From: Hymenobacter puniceus
GTDB lineage: Bacteria > Bacteroidota > Bacteroidia > Cytophagales > Hymenobacteraceae
Length of the DNA stretch: 64,000 nucleotides
Direction: 5' to 3'
NCBI RefSeq assembly: GCF_014333525.1
Contig: NZ_JACSCX010000001.1
Location: 1 to 64,000, forward strand
A program made the translations under genes and the position numbers. The notes beneath the pieces were generated by a model, which had not been told where the DNA came from, searched no databases, and saw only the letters and a list, made by a program, of their open reading frames with translations. Of this stretch, positions 7,964 to 15,574 are shown in pieces (within the stretch, counting starts at the first letter, position 1; each line of letters starts with the position of its first letter).

Positions 7964-9193
7964 ATGGCAGATATAACGTGTTCCTTCTGCGGAAAGAATA
8001 AGAAAGATGTTTCGGTGATGATATCCGGCATCAACGCCCACATCTGTGAGCGGTGCGTCGGGCAAGCCCAGCAGATTCTGAACGAGGAAAACAAGATTCG
8101 GACGAACTCGAAAGCGCCGAAGTTCAACCTTGTGAAGCCGCGCGAAATGAAGGACTACCTCGACCAGTACGTGGTAGGCCAGGATGAAGCCAAGAAGGTA
8201 ATGTCGGTGGCGGTGTACAACCACTACAAGCGCCTGATGCAGAAGCCCAGCACCAGCAAGGACGACGTGGTGATTGAGAAAAGCAACATCATCATGGTAG
8301 GCGAAACCGGTACCGGCAAAACCTTCCTGACGCGTATGCTGGCCAACATTCTGCAAGTACCGTTCTGCATTGCCGACGCTACCGTGCTAACCGAAGCCGG
8401 CTACGTGGGTGAAGATGTGGAAAGCATCCTGACACGCTTGCTGCAGGCCGCCGACTACAACGTGGAAGCCGCCGAGCGTGGCATCGTCTACATCGACGAA
8501 ATCGACAAGATTGCCCGCAAGAGCGACAACCCCAGCATCACGCGCGACGTGAGCGGCGAAGGTGTGCAGCAGGCCATGCTGAAGCTGCTGGAAGGCACGA
8601 CGGTGAACGTGCCCCCGCACGGCGGCCGCAAGCACCCCGAGCAGAAGATGATTACGGTGAACACCGAGAATATCCTGTTCATCTGCGGCGGCGCCTTCGT
8701 GGGCATTGAGCGCATCATCAAAAACCGCCTCAACACCAAGCCAATTGGCTTCGCCAAAACGCAGCTCGACGAGAAAGTAGACACCAACAACTTCCTGCGC
8801 TATGTAACGGCCCAGGACTTGAAAGCATTCGGTCTGATTCCGGAGCTGATTGGCCGCCTGCCAGTGCTCACGCATCTCAACCCGCTCGACCACGCCACGC
8901 TGCGCAAAATCCTGACGGAGCCCAAGAACTCTATCGTGAAGCAGTATCAGCGCCTGTTCGAGATGGAAGGTATCCACCTCACCTTCTCGGAAGGCGCGCT
9001 AGAGTACATTGTGGTGAAAGCCGACGAGTACCGCCTCGGAGCCCGCGGCCTGCGCAGCATCTGCGAAGGCATCATGACCGACGCCATGTTCGACATGCCT
9101 TCTGAGGAAGGCGTGAAGGAACTGGTGATTGACGAAGAATACGCCCGGAGCAAGTTCGAGCAGACGGCCATCAAGCAGCTACGGGCAGCGTAG
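7964..9193 (+). CDS. clpX: ATP-dependent Clp protease ATP-binding subunit
   Basis: AAA+ unfoldase that feeds substrates to ClpP. The 409 residues run from ATG 7964 ([11 protein letters not shown]); upstream in-frame sequence is not ClpX-like. N-terminal zinc finger Cys6, Cys9, Cys28, Cys31. Walker A GETGTGKT at 113-120, where Glu replaces the usual Pro. Pore loop GYVG, Walker B IVYIDEID about 174-181, the PIGF loop that docks to ClpP, and sensor 2 GARGLR near the C-terminus. Its own -7 element is at 7902-7909 and its terminator at 9214-9245, so it appears to be transcribed independently of clpP. Confidence 0.97.
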   Translation: MADITCSFCGKNKKDVSVMISGINAHICERCVGQAQQILNEENKIRTNSKAPKFNLVKPREMKDYLDQYVVGQDEAKKVMSVAVYNHYKRLMQKPSTSKDDVVIEKSNIIMVGETGTGKTFLTRMLANILQVPFCIADATVLTEAGYVGEDVESILTRLLQAADYNVEAAERGIVYIDEIDKIARKSDNPSITRDVSGEGVQQAMLKLLEGTTVNVPPHGGRKHPEQKMITVNTENILFICGGAFVGIERIIKNRLNTKPIGFAKTQLDEKVDTNNFLRYVTAQDLKAFGLIPELIGRLPVLTHLNPLDHATLRKILTEPKNSIVKQYQRLFEMEGIHLTFSEGALEYIVVKADEYRLGARGLRSICEGIMTDAMFDMPSEEGVKELVIDEEYARSKFEQTAIKQLRAA

Positions 9194-9213
9194 AGAACAT
9201 CAGATGCAGATGC

Positions 9214-9245
9214 AAAAGGCAGAACCTAACCGGTTCTGCCTTTTT
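9214..9245 (+). terminator. Rho-independent terminator after clpX
   Basis: AAAAGGCAGAACC-TAA-CCGGTTCTGCC followed by TTTTT, 20 bases past the clpX stop. Confidence 0.88.
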
Positions 9246-9316
9246 CGTTGTAGTCACCAAAAAACGGAACAAAAGCAAAAGCCAACTTCGTTTGTAATTA
9301 CTTTGTACGTACTTTC

Positions 9317-9577
9317 ATGTCTATGCAAACCCGCATCATCCGGGTAGGCAATTCCCAGGGGATTGTGCTACCGAAGAAACTGCTGCAACAATATCATCTG
9401 TCGGGCGAGGTAGACCTGCGGGCTACTCCCGAAGGCTTGCTGATTACGCCCGTGGTTCGGCCGGCCCGCCAGGATTGGGATGCCCGATTTGCCGCAGCGA
9501 AGGCAGCGGGTGAAGAGCCCGAGAGCGAAATGCTGGAAGGGTTTGCCGATGCCTCTGAAGACGAGTGGACATGGTAG
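9317..9577 (+). CDS. MazE/AbrB-type antitoxin
   Basis: An 86-residue protein with an N-terminal SpoVT/AbrB-type swapped-hairpin DNA-binding domain: TRIIRVGNSQGIVLPKKLL (5-23). The acidic C-terminal tail (ESEMLEGFADASEDEW) is the part that, in MazE-like antitoxins, blocks the toxin. The stop overlaps the toxin start by seven bases, the classic antitoxin-first arrangement. A second ATG at 9323 (MQTRI) is an equally plausible start. Expression is probably autoregulated by the complex; a weak -7-like TTACTTTG lies at 9298-9305. Confidence 0.85.
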   Translation: MSMQTRIIRVGNSQGIVLPKKLLQQYHLSGEVDLRATPEGLLITPVVRPARQDWDARFAAAKAAGEEPESEMLEGFADASEDEWTW

Positions 9578-9897
9578 CCATTATCCGGTTTGAGGTATGG
9601 CTCGTAAACCTTGACCCCACCCAAGGCAGCGAAATCAACAAGACCCGCCCGTGTGTTATCATCTCTCCTAATGAGCTGAACCGCCACCTGCGCACCGTCA
9701 TCGTTGCGGCCCTGACCAGCACCCGCCGCAACTATCCTTCGCGGGTGAGCTGTGAGTTCCAAGCCAAAGAAGGCCAAGTGGCACTCGACCAGATTCGCTC
9801 AGTAGATAAAACCCGACTAATACGGAAGCTAGGAATGCTGCCAGATACGGCTGCTCAAGAGGTATGCGCCGTGCTGCAGGAGTTGTTTCAGCATTGA
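9571..9897 (+). CDS. MazF/PemK-type toxin (endoribonuclease)
   Basis: A 108-residue MazF-like fold. N-terminal RFEVWLVNLDPTQGSEINK and TRPCVIIS match the family signature (VW.V.LdPt.G.E..K.RP.vi.s), followed by a loop that in MazF enzymes contacts RNA, then LDQIRSVDKTRL. It would cut mRNA at short sequence motifs when free of antitoxin; specificity cannot be predicted. The ATG at 9571 sits inside the antitoxin stop region (ATGGTAG); a GTG two codons earlier is an alternative. The stop overlaps the next gene as TGATG, giving three translationally coupled genes. Confidence 0.87.
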   Translation: MVAIIRFEVWLVNLDPTQGSEINKTRPCVIISPNELNRHLRTVIVAALTSTRRNYPSRVSCEFQAKEGQVALDQIRSVDKTRLIRKLGMLPDTAAQEVCAVLQELFQH

Positions 9898-10370
9898 TGC
9901 AGAACAGAATAGAATTAGCGCAATACTTATTAGAGTACGAGAAGCTTGTTGCGCACTGCAACCAGATAATCACGCGTTTCTACCAGTTAGACAAGCCTCC
10001 CATACTCGCCAAAAATGCTAGGCTTATTCCCAGAAGTGCAACCATCACCTTAAATGATGAAGTGCTGTATTACAGCTTTCACGGTATAGGGTGCTTCTGC
10101 AGACTGGGTGGTAAAAGTATTGACTTCGATTATTGCTTTGGCACCTTCAAGTATCAAGGTTTTGAAGCACGCAAAGTCTGGGACTTTATTGAATCAGATC
10201 TAAACAAAAAAAGGGCATTTAAGAATTTAGCATCATTCCTAAATGCCCTTTCAGAATTGGAAAACGAAGGTGTTGTAGCCAGAAATACTATGAATAGAAT
10301 AAATACGTACGAGTACACCCTGGACTTAGAGAAGATGGCAAGTCTTTACTCCCTGTCCCAAGACACATAA
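9897..10370 (+). CDS. Hypothetical protein (DUF6896-like), third gene of the mazEF-like operon
   Basis: 157 residues from ATG 9897, overlapping the toxin stop as TGATG. No signal peptide or membrane segment. The central YYSFHGIGCFCRLGGKSI and DFDYCFG resemble, from memory, the DUF6896 family; its function is not known to me. Base composition is clearly more AT-rich than its neighbours, which suggests recent acquisition. It converges on lpxB with three bases between stop codons, and its codons encode an inverted repeat that works as a terminator for the opposite strand (10206-10251). It could be an accessory to the toxin-antitoxin pair or a passenger. Confidence 0.7.
   Translation: MQNRIELAQYLLEYEKLVAHCNQIITRFYQLDKPPILAKNARLIPRSATITLNDEVLYYSFHGIGCFCRLGGKSIDFDYCFGTFKYQGFEARKVWDFIESDLNKKRAFKNLASFLNALSELENEGVVARNTMNRINTYEYTLDLEKMASLYSLSQDT
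10206..10251 (-). terminator. lpxB terminator embedded in the convergent gene
   Basis: On the minus strand AAAGGGCATTTAGGAA and TTCTTAAATGCCCTTT form a 16-bp stem (one mismatch) followed by seven Ts. It lies about 120 bases past the lpxB stop, inside the coding sequence of the rightward 9897-10370 gene. Confidence 0.78.
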
Positions 10371-10373
10371 TAT

Positions 10374-11483
10374 TTACCCCTTCAAATACCCCACCATCAG
10401 CTTAGCGGCTTTTTCGGCAGAGTTCTGCTGGCCTAGCTTCTCGCGAATTTCGGCGTAGCCAGCTTTTTGCTGGGCAATGAAGGCTTCGTCGGCAGTTACT
10501 TTTTTCAGCTCCGTGACGAGGTTGCGGGAGTTGAAGTCGCCTTGAATCAGCTCTTTTACCACTTCCTTATCGGCAATGAGGTTGACAAGCGAGATGTAGG
10601 GTACCTTGATGACGGCTTTGCCTATTGCGTAGGACACGGCGCTAGTGCGGTAGCACACCACCTGCGGCACGTCGAACAAGGCAGTTTCCAGCGTGGCGGT
10701 GCCGCTGGTGACCAGCGCGGCCTTGGCGTGCGCCAGTAGGTCGTAGGTTTGGTCGAAGATGATGCGGACGTTGTTGCGCTCGAAGTTTGCGTAGTAGTTG
10801 GAGTCGAGGTTATCGACGCCGGCCACCACGAACTGGTACTGCAGAAACGGCGGGATGATGGCCGTCATTTCGTAGAGCATTTCCTCGATTTCCTGCTTGC
10901 GCGAGCCAGGCAGCACCGCAATAATGGGCCGCTCGGGGTCGAGGTGGTTGCGCTGGTAGAAGTCAGCCGACACTTGGTGCTCGGCTACCGAGTCGGAAAT
11001 GGGGTTGCCGATATAGTCGACTTCATAGCCGAAACGCTGGTAGAAGTCTTTCTCGAAGGGCAGGATGACGAACATGCGGTCCACGAGCTTCTTCACGTTG
11101 TGCACGCGCCCCTGGTTCCAAGCCCAGATTTTTGGTGAAATGTAGTAAAACACCTTAATACCCTGTTCTTTGGCGAACTTGGCCACGCGCAGGTTGAAGC
11201 CGGCATAATCCACTAAAATCAACACGTCAGGCTTGTACTCGAGTAGGTCGCGCTGGGCTTCTTTGAGGTAGCCGCGGAACTTGAGCACGCTCGTGGCCGC
11301 TTCCCAGAAGCCCATGATGGCCATTTCCTGGTAGTGGCGCACCTGCGTACCGCCCACGGCCTGCATCAGGTCGCCGCCCCAGAACCGGAACTCGGCCTGC
11401 GGGTCTTGCTGCTGCAGTTCGGCCATCAGGCTCGACGCGTGAAAATCGCCGGACCGCTCGCCCGCAATGAGGTAGTATTTCAT
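10374..11483 (-). CDS. lpxB: Lipid-A-disaccharide synthase
   Basis: GT19 glycosyltransferase that joins UDP-2,3-diacylglucosamine and lipid X into the lipid A disaccharide at the inner membrane. Full length at 369 residues. N-terminal AGERSGDFHASSLM (7-20), GFWEAATSVLKF, PDVLILVDYAGFN, YYISPKIWAWNQGR and LPFEKDFYQRFG are characteristic LpxB segments; the C-terminal half has LPGSRKQEIEEML and ALVTSGTATLETAL for UDP-sugar binding. Single gene, followed across a repeat by a pterin synthase-type gene. The downstream terminator lies within the convergent gene. Confidence 0.96.
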   Translation of the reverse strand: MKYYLIAGERSGDFHASSLMAELQQQDPQAEFRFWGGDLMQAVGGTQVRHYQEMAIMGFWEAATSVLKFRGYLKEAQRDLLEYKPDVLILVDYAGFNLRVAKFAKEQGIKVFYYISPKIWAWNQGRVHNVKKLVDRMFVILPFEKDFYQRFGYEVDYIGNPISDSVAEHQVSADFYQRNHLDPERPIIAVLPGSRKQEIEEMLYEMTAIIPPFLQYQFVVAGVDNLDSNYYANFERNNVRIIFDQTYDLLAHAKAALVTSGTATLETALFDVPQVVCYRTSAVSYAIGKAVIKVPYISLVNLIADKEVVKELIQGDFNSRNLVTELKKVTADEAFIAQQKAGYAEIREKLGQQNSAEKAAKLMVGYLKG

Positions 11484-11504
11484 CTAGTTGGTTGCGACTT
11501 TTAG

Positions 11505-11600
11505 AACGTCATGCTGAACCTCCAAAGCATCTTTCGCGCTTCGTTGTAATACTGTTCAGACGAAGCGGTAGAAATGCTTCGGCAGGCTCAGCATGACCGT
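11505..11600. repeat. Intergenic inverted repeat, family A copy 2
   Basis: Left arm begins AACGTCATGCTGAACC and right arm ends GGCTCAGCATGACCGTT, with internal AAGCATC..CTTCGT and ACGAAGCGGTAGAAATGCTT. Fills the gap between queD and lpxB; no coding capacity. Confidence 0.85.
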
Positions 11601-11620
11601 TTCGTACATTATTGCTTGTT

Positions 11621-12037
11621 CTACTCGCCGAGGTACTCCACAAAGTTGCGGGGCGTTTCGTAGAGCTTGATGCTATGCAGGCGGGCGGGGGAAATTCGCT
11701 CGATTTCGGGAGCCAGAATTTGCCAGAAGGCAATGGCCAGGTTTTCGGTGCTGGCCATCTGGCCCTGCATGAACGGCACATCGAGGTTCAGGTTTTTGTG
11801 GTCGACCTGGTCGATGATGTGCGTGCGGATGACGGTGCTGAGCTGCTTGAGGTCGATGACGAAACCGGTTTCGGGGTCAGGCTTGCCCTTCACGGTCACG
11901 ATGAGGTCGAAGTTGTGGCCGTGCCAGTTGGTATTGGCGCAGGGACCGAACACTTCCCGGTTACGCTCCTCGCTCCATTTGGGGTTGTAGAGCTTGTGTG
12001 CGGCGTTGAAGTGTTCCTGTCGGCTAATATAAATCAT
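11621..12037 (-). CDS. queD: 6-carboxytetrahydropterin synthase / 6-pyruvoyltetrahydropterin synthase family (QueD-like)
   Basis: A 138-residue T-fold enzyme acting on dihydroneopterin triphosphate, in most bacteria as QueD in queuosine and 7-deazaguanine synthesis. Zinc ligands are visible as FNAAHKL (His14) and WHGHNF (two His near 39-41). Catalytic residues lie in FGPCANTN and DQVDHKNLN; the C-terminal IKLYETPRNFVEY binds pterin through Glu. No other queuosine gene lies nearby, so a biopterin role is possible. It is separated from fecCD by a diverged inverted repeat and from lpxB by family A copy 2. Confidence 0.88.
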   Translation of the reverse strand: MIYISRQEHFNAAHKLYNPKWSEERNREVFGPCANTNWHGHNFDLIVTVKGKPDPETGFVIDLKQLSTVIRTHIIDQVDHKNLNLDVPFMQGQMASTENLAIAFWQILAPEIERISPARLHSIKLYETPRNFVEYLGE

Positions 12038-12044
12038 GGTTTGT

Positions 12045-12201
12045 GGGGTCTTGGGGGCTTAGGGTCTTGGTTTGCGGAAACAAGGTCCTGGCAAAACCTG
12101 ACGGACTGATTTCCTAAGCCACTACTAAAGCGGGGCGTTAAGAGTCTGGAAAAGAGAAGCAAAGCGCCGTTGAACATCATCCAAGACCCCAGGCCCCCAA
12201 G
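12045..12201. repeat. Inverted repeat with CTTAGGG/CCAAGACCC arms (family F copy 1)
   Basis: The left arm, with GTCTTGGGGGCTTAGGG (12045-12070), is the near reverse complement of the right arm CCAAGACCCCAGGCCCCCAA (12181-12200), with about 110 bp between. Related arms occur at 29456-29578. Occupies the queD-fecCD gap. Confidence 0.7.
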
Positions 12202-12204
12202 TCA

Positions 12205-13206
12205 CTAAGACCCTTTCTGCCGCAGCAAATATACGAAGAACGGTACGCCGAACAGGGCCGTGACCAGGCCCACTGGCAGGCCGGCCGGCGGGTAGAGCAT
12301 CCGCGCCAGCAGGTCGCAGGCCAGCAGGAAATTGGCACCGAGCAGCGCGCAGAACAACATGTTGGCGCGGCCCGTGACGCCCAGCAGCCAGCGCGTGAGG
12401 TGCGGCACCATCAGGCCCACAAACCCCACCGGACCGCACAGCGCCACCACGCAGCCGGTGAGGGCCGAGGCCATGAGCAGCAGCAGCCAGCGGGTGCGGG
12501 CCACCCGCACGCCCAGCGCCTGCGCCCGCTCCTCGCCCAGCAGCAGAATATTCAGGTCTTTCTGCACGAAGCCGAAAAGCAGCAGCGCCGCCGCCAGCAG
12601 CAGCGCCGGATACGGCAGCACGCTCCAGCCGGCCCGCTCGAAGCTGCCGGCCGCCCAGAACGTGACACTGCGCAGCTTCTCCTGCGTGGCCGACAAAAAC
12701 GTGAAAACGCCCCCAATAGCCGTGGTAAGAGAGCCCAGCGCCACACCCGCCAGCAGCAGCTGCGCCGGCAGAATCTGGCCCCGGCGGCTGCCCACGGCCA
12801 CCACCACCAGCGTGGTGCCCAGCGCCCCGGCCAGCGCAAACAGCGGCGGCAGATAGAAGCCACCAACCGTGAGCACCGGCAGTAGCGAATACGCCAGAAT
12901 AGCGCCCAACGACCCACCCGAGGCCGTGCCCAGCAGATAGGGGTCAGCCAACGGGTTATTGACCATGGCCTGCATCAGGTAGCCGCTGAACGCCAAGCTG
13001 CCGCCGGCCAGCAGCGCCAGCAGAATCCGGGGCAGACGCAACTCCAGCAGCACCAGTTGCGCCGGGTCTTGGGGGTTGTAGTGGGTGAGTGTCTGCCAGA
13101 CGAAGGAGTAGCTGGTAGCATAGGAACCAATGCGCAGCCCCAGCACCACCAGCCCCAGCATCAGCAGCAGGCTAGCCACAATCCAGGGCAGAGCAGGTCG
13201 GTTCAT
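12205..13206 (-). CDS. FecCD/BtuC-family ABC transporter permease
   Basis: A 333-residue polytopic membrane protein with about nine to ten hydrophobic segments. It carries family signatures LRLPRILLALLAGGSLAFSG, NPLADPYLLGTASG, GPVGFVGLMVPHL (the ATPase contact region) and a C-terminal PAGLPVGLVTALFGVPFF. Such permeases move vitamin B12, haem or ferric siderophores across the inner membrane. Start chosen at ATG 13206 because the -7 element (13213-13220) covers the longer in-frame option. The upstream gene encodes the matching binding protein; no ATPase gene is in the window. Confidence 0.93.
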   Translation of the reverse strand: MNRPALPWIVASLLLMLGLVVLGLRIGSYATSYSFVWQTLTHYNPQDPAQLVLLELRLPRILLALLAGGSLAFSGYLMQAMVNNPLADPYLLGTASGGSLGAILAYSLLPVLTVGGFYLPPLFALAGALGTTLVVVAVGSRRGQILPAQLLLAGVALGSLTTAIGGVFTFLSATQEKLRSVTFWAAGSFERAGWSVLPYPALLLAAALLLFGFVQKDLNILLLGEERAQALGVRVARTRWLLLLMASALTGCVVALCGPVGFVGLMVPHLTRWLLGVTGRANMLFCALLGANFLLACDLLARMLYPPAGLPVGLVTALFGVPFFVYLLRQKGS

Positions 13207-13212
13207 CAGCGG

Positions 13213-13220
13213 CAAAAGTA
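13213..13220 (-). promoter_or_regulatory. -7 element 6 bases before the permease start
   Basis: Minus-strand TACTTTTG, perfect TAnnTTTG, then CCGCTG and ATG. Predicts a leaderless or near-leaderless mRNA for the permease, separate from the upstream binding protein. Confidence 0.6.
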
Positions 13221-13228
13221 GTGGCTGG

Positions 13229-13308
13229 CTGTCATTTCGAGCGCAGCGAAGAATCTGGGGTACCTACACAGCAGCAACCCAGATTCCTCGCTGCGCTCGG
13301 AATGACAG
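13229..13308. repeat. Intergenic inverted repeat, family B copy 1
   Basis: CTGTCATTTCGAGCGCAGCG..AATCTGGG and CCCAGATTC..CGCTGCGCTCGGAATGACAG are near-perfect 31-base arms around a 17-base loop. It fills the gap between binding protein and permease. The second family B copy is at 28521. Confidence 0.9.
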
Positions 13309-14220
13309 TTACTTTCCTTTCAACAGCCGCTGTAGCTCCCGCACCGACTCTACCACACGCGGGCCGGGCCGCTCCATGAGGCTGCCGGTGATGCCGTAGA
13401 CGCGGCGCTGCTGGTACGCCTGGATGCGCTTCAGCTCCGGGTAGTTGCGGAAGAAGGTGCTGTCCAGCTTGCCGAAGCTGCCGCCAATAAGCACATCGGG
13501 GTTGAGTTTGAGGATGTACTCGCGGGTGAGGGCCGGGTAGGGCTGCGCGAACTGCTCGACTACGGCGTTCTGGCCACCAGACAGCCGGATTTTATCGGTG
13601 AAGAGCGTGTTCTGGCCATACGCATAAATCGGGTCCTGCCAGGTGATGGCCAGCACGCGCGGCGGCACCCGGCGCAGTGGAGTGGCTGCTGCCACGGCCC
13701 GCAGCTCCTGCCGCAGCGAGTCGGTGAGGCGGCGGGCCTGGGGCTGGCGGCCCAGGATGCGGCCCATGTCCTGCAAGCCCCGGAACACGTCTTCCACCGT
13801 CGTGAATCGCTGGAAATACACCGGGATACCGAAACCGGACAGCCGCGCCGCGTCTTCCTGCGACGTAATGCCTTCCACCGTAAATACCACATCGGGGTGC
13901 AAAGCCACCAGCTTTTCCATATCCAGCGGGTAGCTACTGACTACGGGCTTGCGCAGCGCGGCGGCCGGATAGTCGCAGACCTGGGTGCGGGCAATGATGG
14001 TGGCCGTATCGGCTACGGCGTAGAGCATTTCGGTGCTGGAGGCGGCCAGCGCCATGATGCGGCGCGGCCGGGCCGCTACCTGTAATGGGCGGCCTAGGTC
14101 GTCGCGGAGCTGCTGGGGGGCAGCGGGCGAGGTAGGGGCGGATGTGACGGGCGGGTCGGAGTGGCAGGCGGCCAGCGCGGCCAGCAACAGCGGCGTCAGG
14201 CGCCGGAAAAAGGAAGGCAT
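13309..14220 (-). CDS. ABC transporter substrate-binding lipoprotein (BtuF/FepB-like)
   Basis: A 303-residue periplasmic binding protein of the helical-backbone class, anchored as a lipoprotein: signal MPSFFRRLTPLLLAALAAC with lipobox LAAC. Conserved features include RPRRIMALAASSTEML (start of lobe 1), MEKLVALHPDVVF and LKLNPDVLIGGSFG, matching cobalamin, haem and ferric-siderophore binders. It lies upstream of a FecCD permease, separated by a family B repeat. A -7 element sits only four bases before the ATG, and an inverted repeat (14234-14252) just upstream could be an operator. Substrate cannot be read from the sequence. Confidence 0.9.
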   Translation of the reverse strand: MPSFFRRLTPLLLAALAACHSDPPVTSAPTSPAAPQQLRDDLGRPLQVAARPRRIMALAASSTEMLYAVADTATIIARTQVCDYPAAALRKPVVSSYPLDMEKLVALHPDVVFTVEGITSQEDAARLSGFGIPVYFQRFTTVEDVFRGLQDMGRILGRQPQARRLTDSLRQELRAVAAATPLRRVPPRVLAITWQDPIYAYGQNTLFTDKIRLSGGQNAVVEQFAQPYPALTREYILKLNPDVLIGGSFGKLDSTFFRNYPELKRIQAYQQRRVYGITGSLMERPGPRVVESVRELQRLLKGK

Positions 14221-14224
14221 AGCT

Positions 14225-14232
14225 CAAAAGTA
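14225..14232 (-). promoter_or_regulatory. -7 element 4 bases before the binding-protein start
   Basis: Minus-strand TACTTTTG-AGCT-ATG. A perfect TAnnTTTG this close to the ATG predicts transcription starting at or next to the A of the start codon. Confidence 0.65.
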
Positions 14233-14233
14233 C

Positions 14234-14252
14234 CACGAAGCGGCACTTCGTG
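14234..14252 (-). promoter_or_regulatory. Possible operator: inverted repeat at the binding-protein promoter
   Basis: CACGAAG-CGGCA-CTTCGTG is a 7-bp perfect palindrome with a 5-base spacer immediately upstream of the -7 box, a position suited to a repressor. It is not a recognisable Fur box, and I see no B12 riboswitch. Confidence 0.35.
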
Positions 14253-14356
14253 CACGGTGCTGTTTCCGGCAGGCGCCGCCGTCGGGCGAAGCCACATGCA
14301 GGGCGGCAGCGGGAAAGAAATCAACAGTATCTCAGCAATCCGCGTCGTCTGTGCTT

Positions 14357-14364
14357 TACTTTTG
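14357..14364 (+). promoter_or_regulatory. -7 element for hldD
   Basis: TACTTTTG, perfect TAnnTTTG, 17 bases before the chosen ATG, giving a short leader. Supports the start at 14382. Confidence 0.6.
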
Positions 14365-14381
14365 GTGAAAATCCCTGCCTT

Positions 14382-15350
14382 ATGATAGTCGTCACCGGAG
14401 CCGCCGGCTTTATTGCCAGCTGCCTTGTTACCCGCCTCAACGCCGCCAATTTCAACGACATTGTGGTGGTCGATAACTTCGCCGTGGAGCGCAAGCTGGC
14501 CAACCTCACCGGCAAGCGCCTGCGTGAATACGTGGACCGCAACGAGTTTTTTGAGTGGCTCGACGTCAACCACGCCGAAGTGGAGTTCATCTTTCACCTG
14601 GGGGCCCGCACCGACACCACCGAGCAGGACCGCGCTGTGCTGGATTTGCTGAACCTCGACTATTCCAAGCGGATGTGGCAGGCCTGCGTGCAGTATCAGC
14701 TGCCGCTGGTGTATGCCTCGTCGGCGGCCACGTATGGCTCGGGCACGCTCGGCTACTCCGACCACGACGACGCGCTGCTGCCGCTCTACCGCCCGCTGAA
14801 CCCCTACGGCGACTCCAAGAACGACTTCGACAACTGGGCCATCAATCAGCCCGAGAAGCCGTTTTTCTGGGCTGGGCTGAAGTTTTTCAACGTCTATGGC
14901 CCCAACGAGTACCACAAGGGCCGCATGGCGTCCGTGATTCTGCACGCTTTCGAGCAGATCCGCAAAACCGGCTCCATGACGCTGTTCCGCTCGCACAACC
15001 CCAACTTCACGGATGGTGGCCAGATGCGCGACTTTGTATATGTGAAGGATGTGGTAGAGGTGTGTTTGTTTCTGATGCACTACCGCCGCAATTCCGGCAT
15101 CTACAACCTGGGCACCGGCGAGGCCCGCACCTTCCTCGACCTGGCCCTCAACACCTTCGCCGCCCTCGACCGCACGGCTGATATCCGTTTCGTGGACACG
15201 CCGGAAGACATTCGCGACAAGTACCAGTACTTCACGCAGGCCGATATGAGCAAGCTGCGCGGCATCGGCTACGAGCGGCCCTTCACCCGCCTCGAAGACG
15301 GCATCAACGACTACGTGCGCAATTACCTGGTGCCGAATACTTATCTGTAG
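14382..15350 (+). CDS. hldD: ADP-L-glycero-D-manno-heptose 6-epimerase
   Basis: NADP-dependent epimerase making the heptose donor for the lipopolysaccharide inner core. 322 residues from ATG 14382; longer in-frame sequence is arginine-rich and unlike the family. Rossmann nucleotide motif VTGAAGFIAS (4-13, with Ala where many have Gly), the catalytic YASSAATYGSG segment and YGDSKND (Tyr and Lys of the SDR triad), and the substrate loop FNVYGPNEYHKGRMAS. Full length compared with HldD. No other heptose genes are adjacent. Followed by a terminator at 15430-15472. Confidence 0.94.
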   Translation: MIVVTGAAGFIASCLVTRLNAANFNDIVVVDNFAVERKLANLTGKRLREYVDRNEFFEWLDVNHAEVEFIFHLGARTDTTEQDRAVLDLLNLDYSKRMWQACVQYQLPLVYASSAATYGSGTLGYSDHDDALLPLYRPLNPYGDSKNDFDNWAINQPEKPFFWAGLKFFNVYGPNEYHKGRMASVILHAFEQIRKTGSMTLFRSHNPNFTDGGQMRDFVYVKDVVEVCLFLMHYRRNSGIYNLGTGEARTFLDLALNTFAALDRTADIRFVDTPEDIRDKYQYFTQADMSKLRGIGYERPFTRLEDGINDYVRNYLVPNTYL

Positions 15351-15429
15351 TCGGCCCTAATTTTATTCGGATTCGATATTCGAGGGCTTACGGCCGGCTT
15401 TTTCTAGTAGAACAGGGCCCAGCGGCATC

Positions 15430-15472
15430 AGCAGCCCGGTTGTGGTAGCGCCACGGCCGGGCTGCTGCTTTT
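15430..15472 (+). terminator. Terminator after hldD
   Basis: AGCAGCCCGG..GTGG and CCAC..CCGGGCTGCT form a long GC-rich stem, followed by GCTTTT. Confidence 0.75.
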
Positions 15473-15574
15473 CAGGAGCAGCCTGATGGTCCGGCATATC
15501 ATACTCAGATTTGTTAAGAACTATTTTTCACCCATTTTTTCGGCGCCATTTGCCACCTCAACCACCCTTCCCAC

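Noticed and set aside
13229..13308. Inverted repeats as insertion-sequence ends
   Set aside because: No transposase frame lies between the arms at any of these sites, and centres are only 17 to about 50 bases.
14221..14381. Possible cobalamin riboswitch upstream of the BtuF-type gene
   Set aside because: The promoter lies four bases before the ATG, leaving no leader to hold a riboswitch, and I see no B12-box-like sequence.
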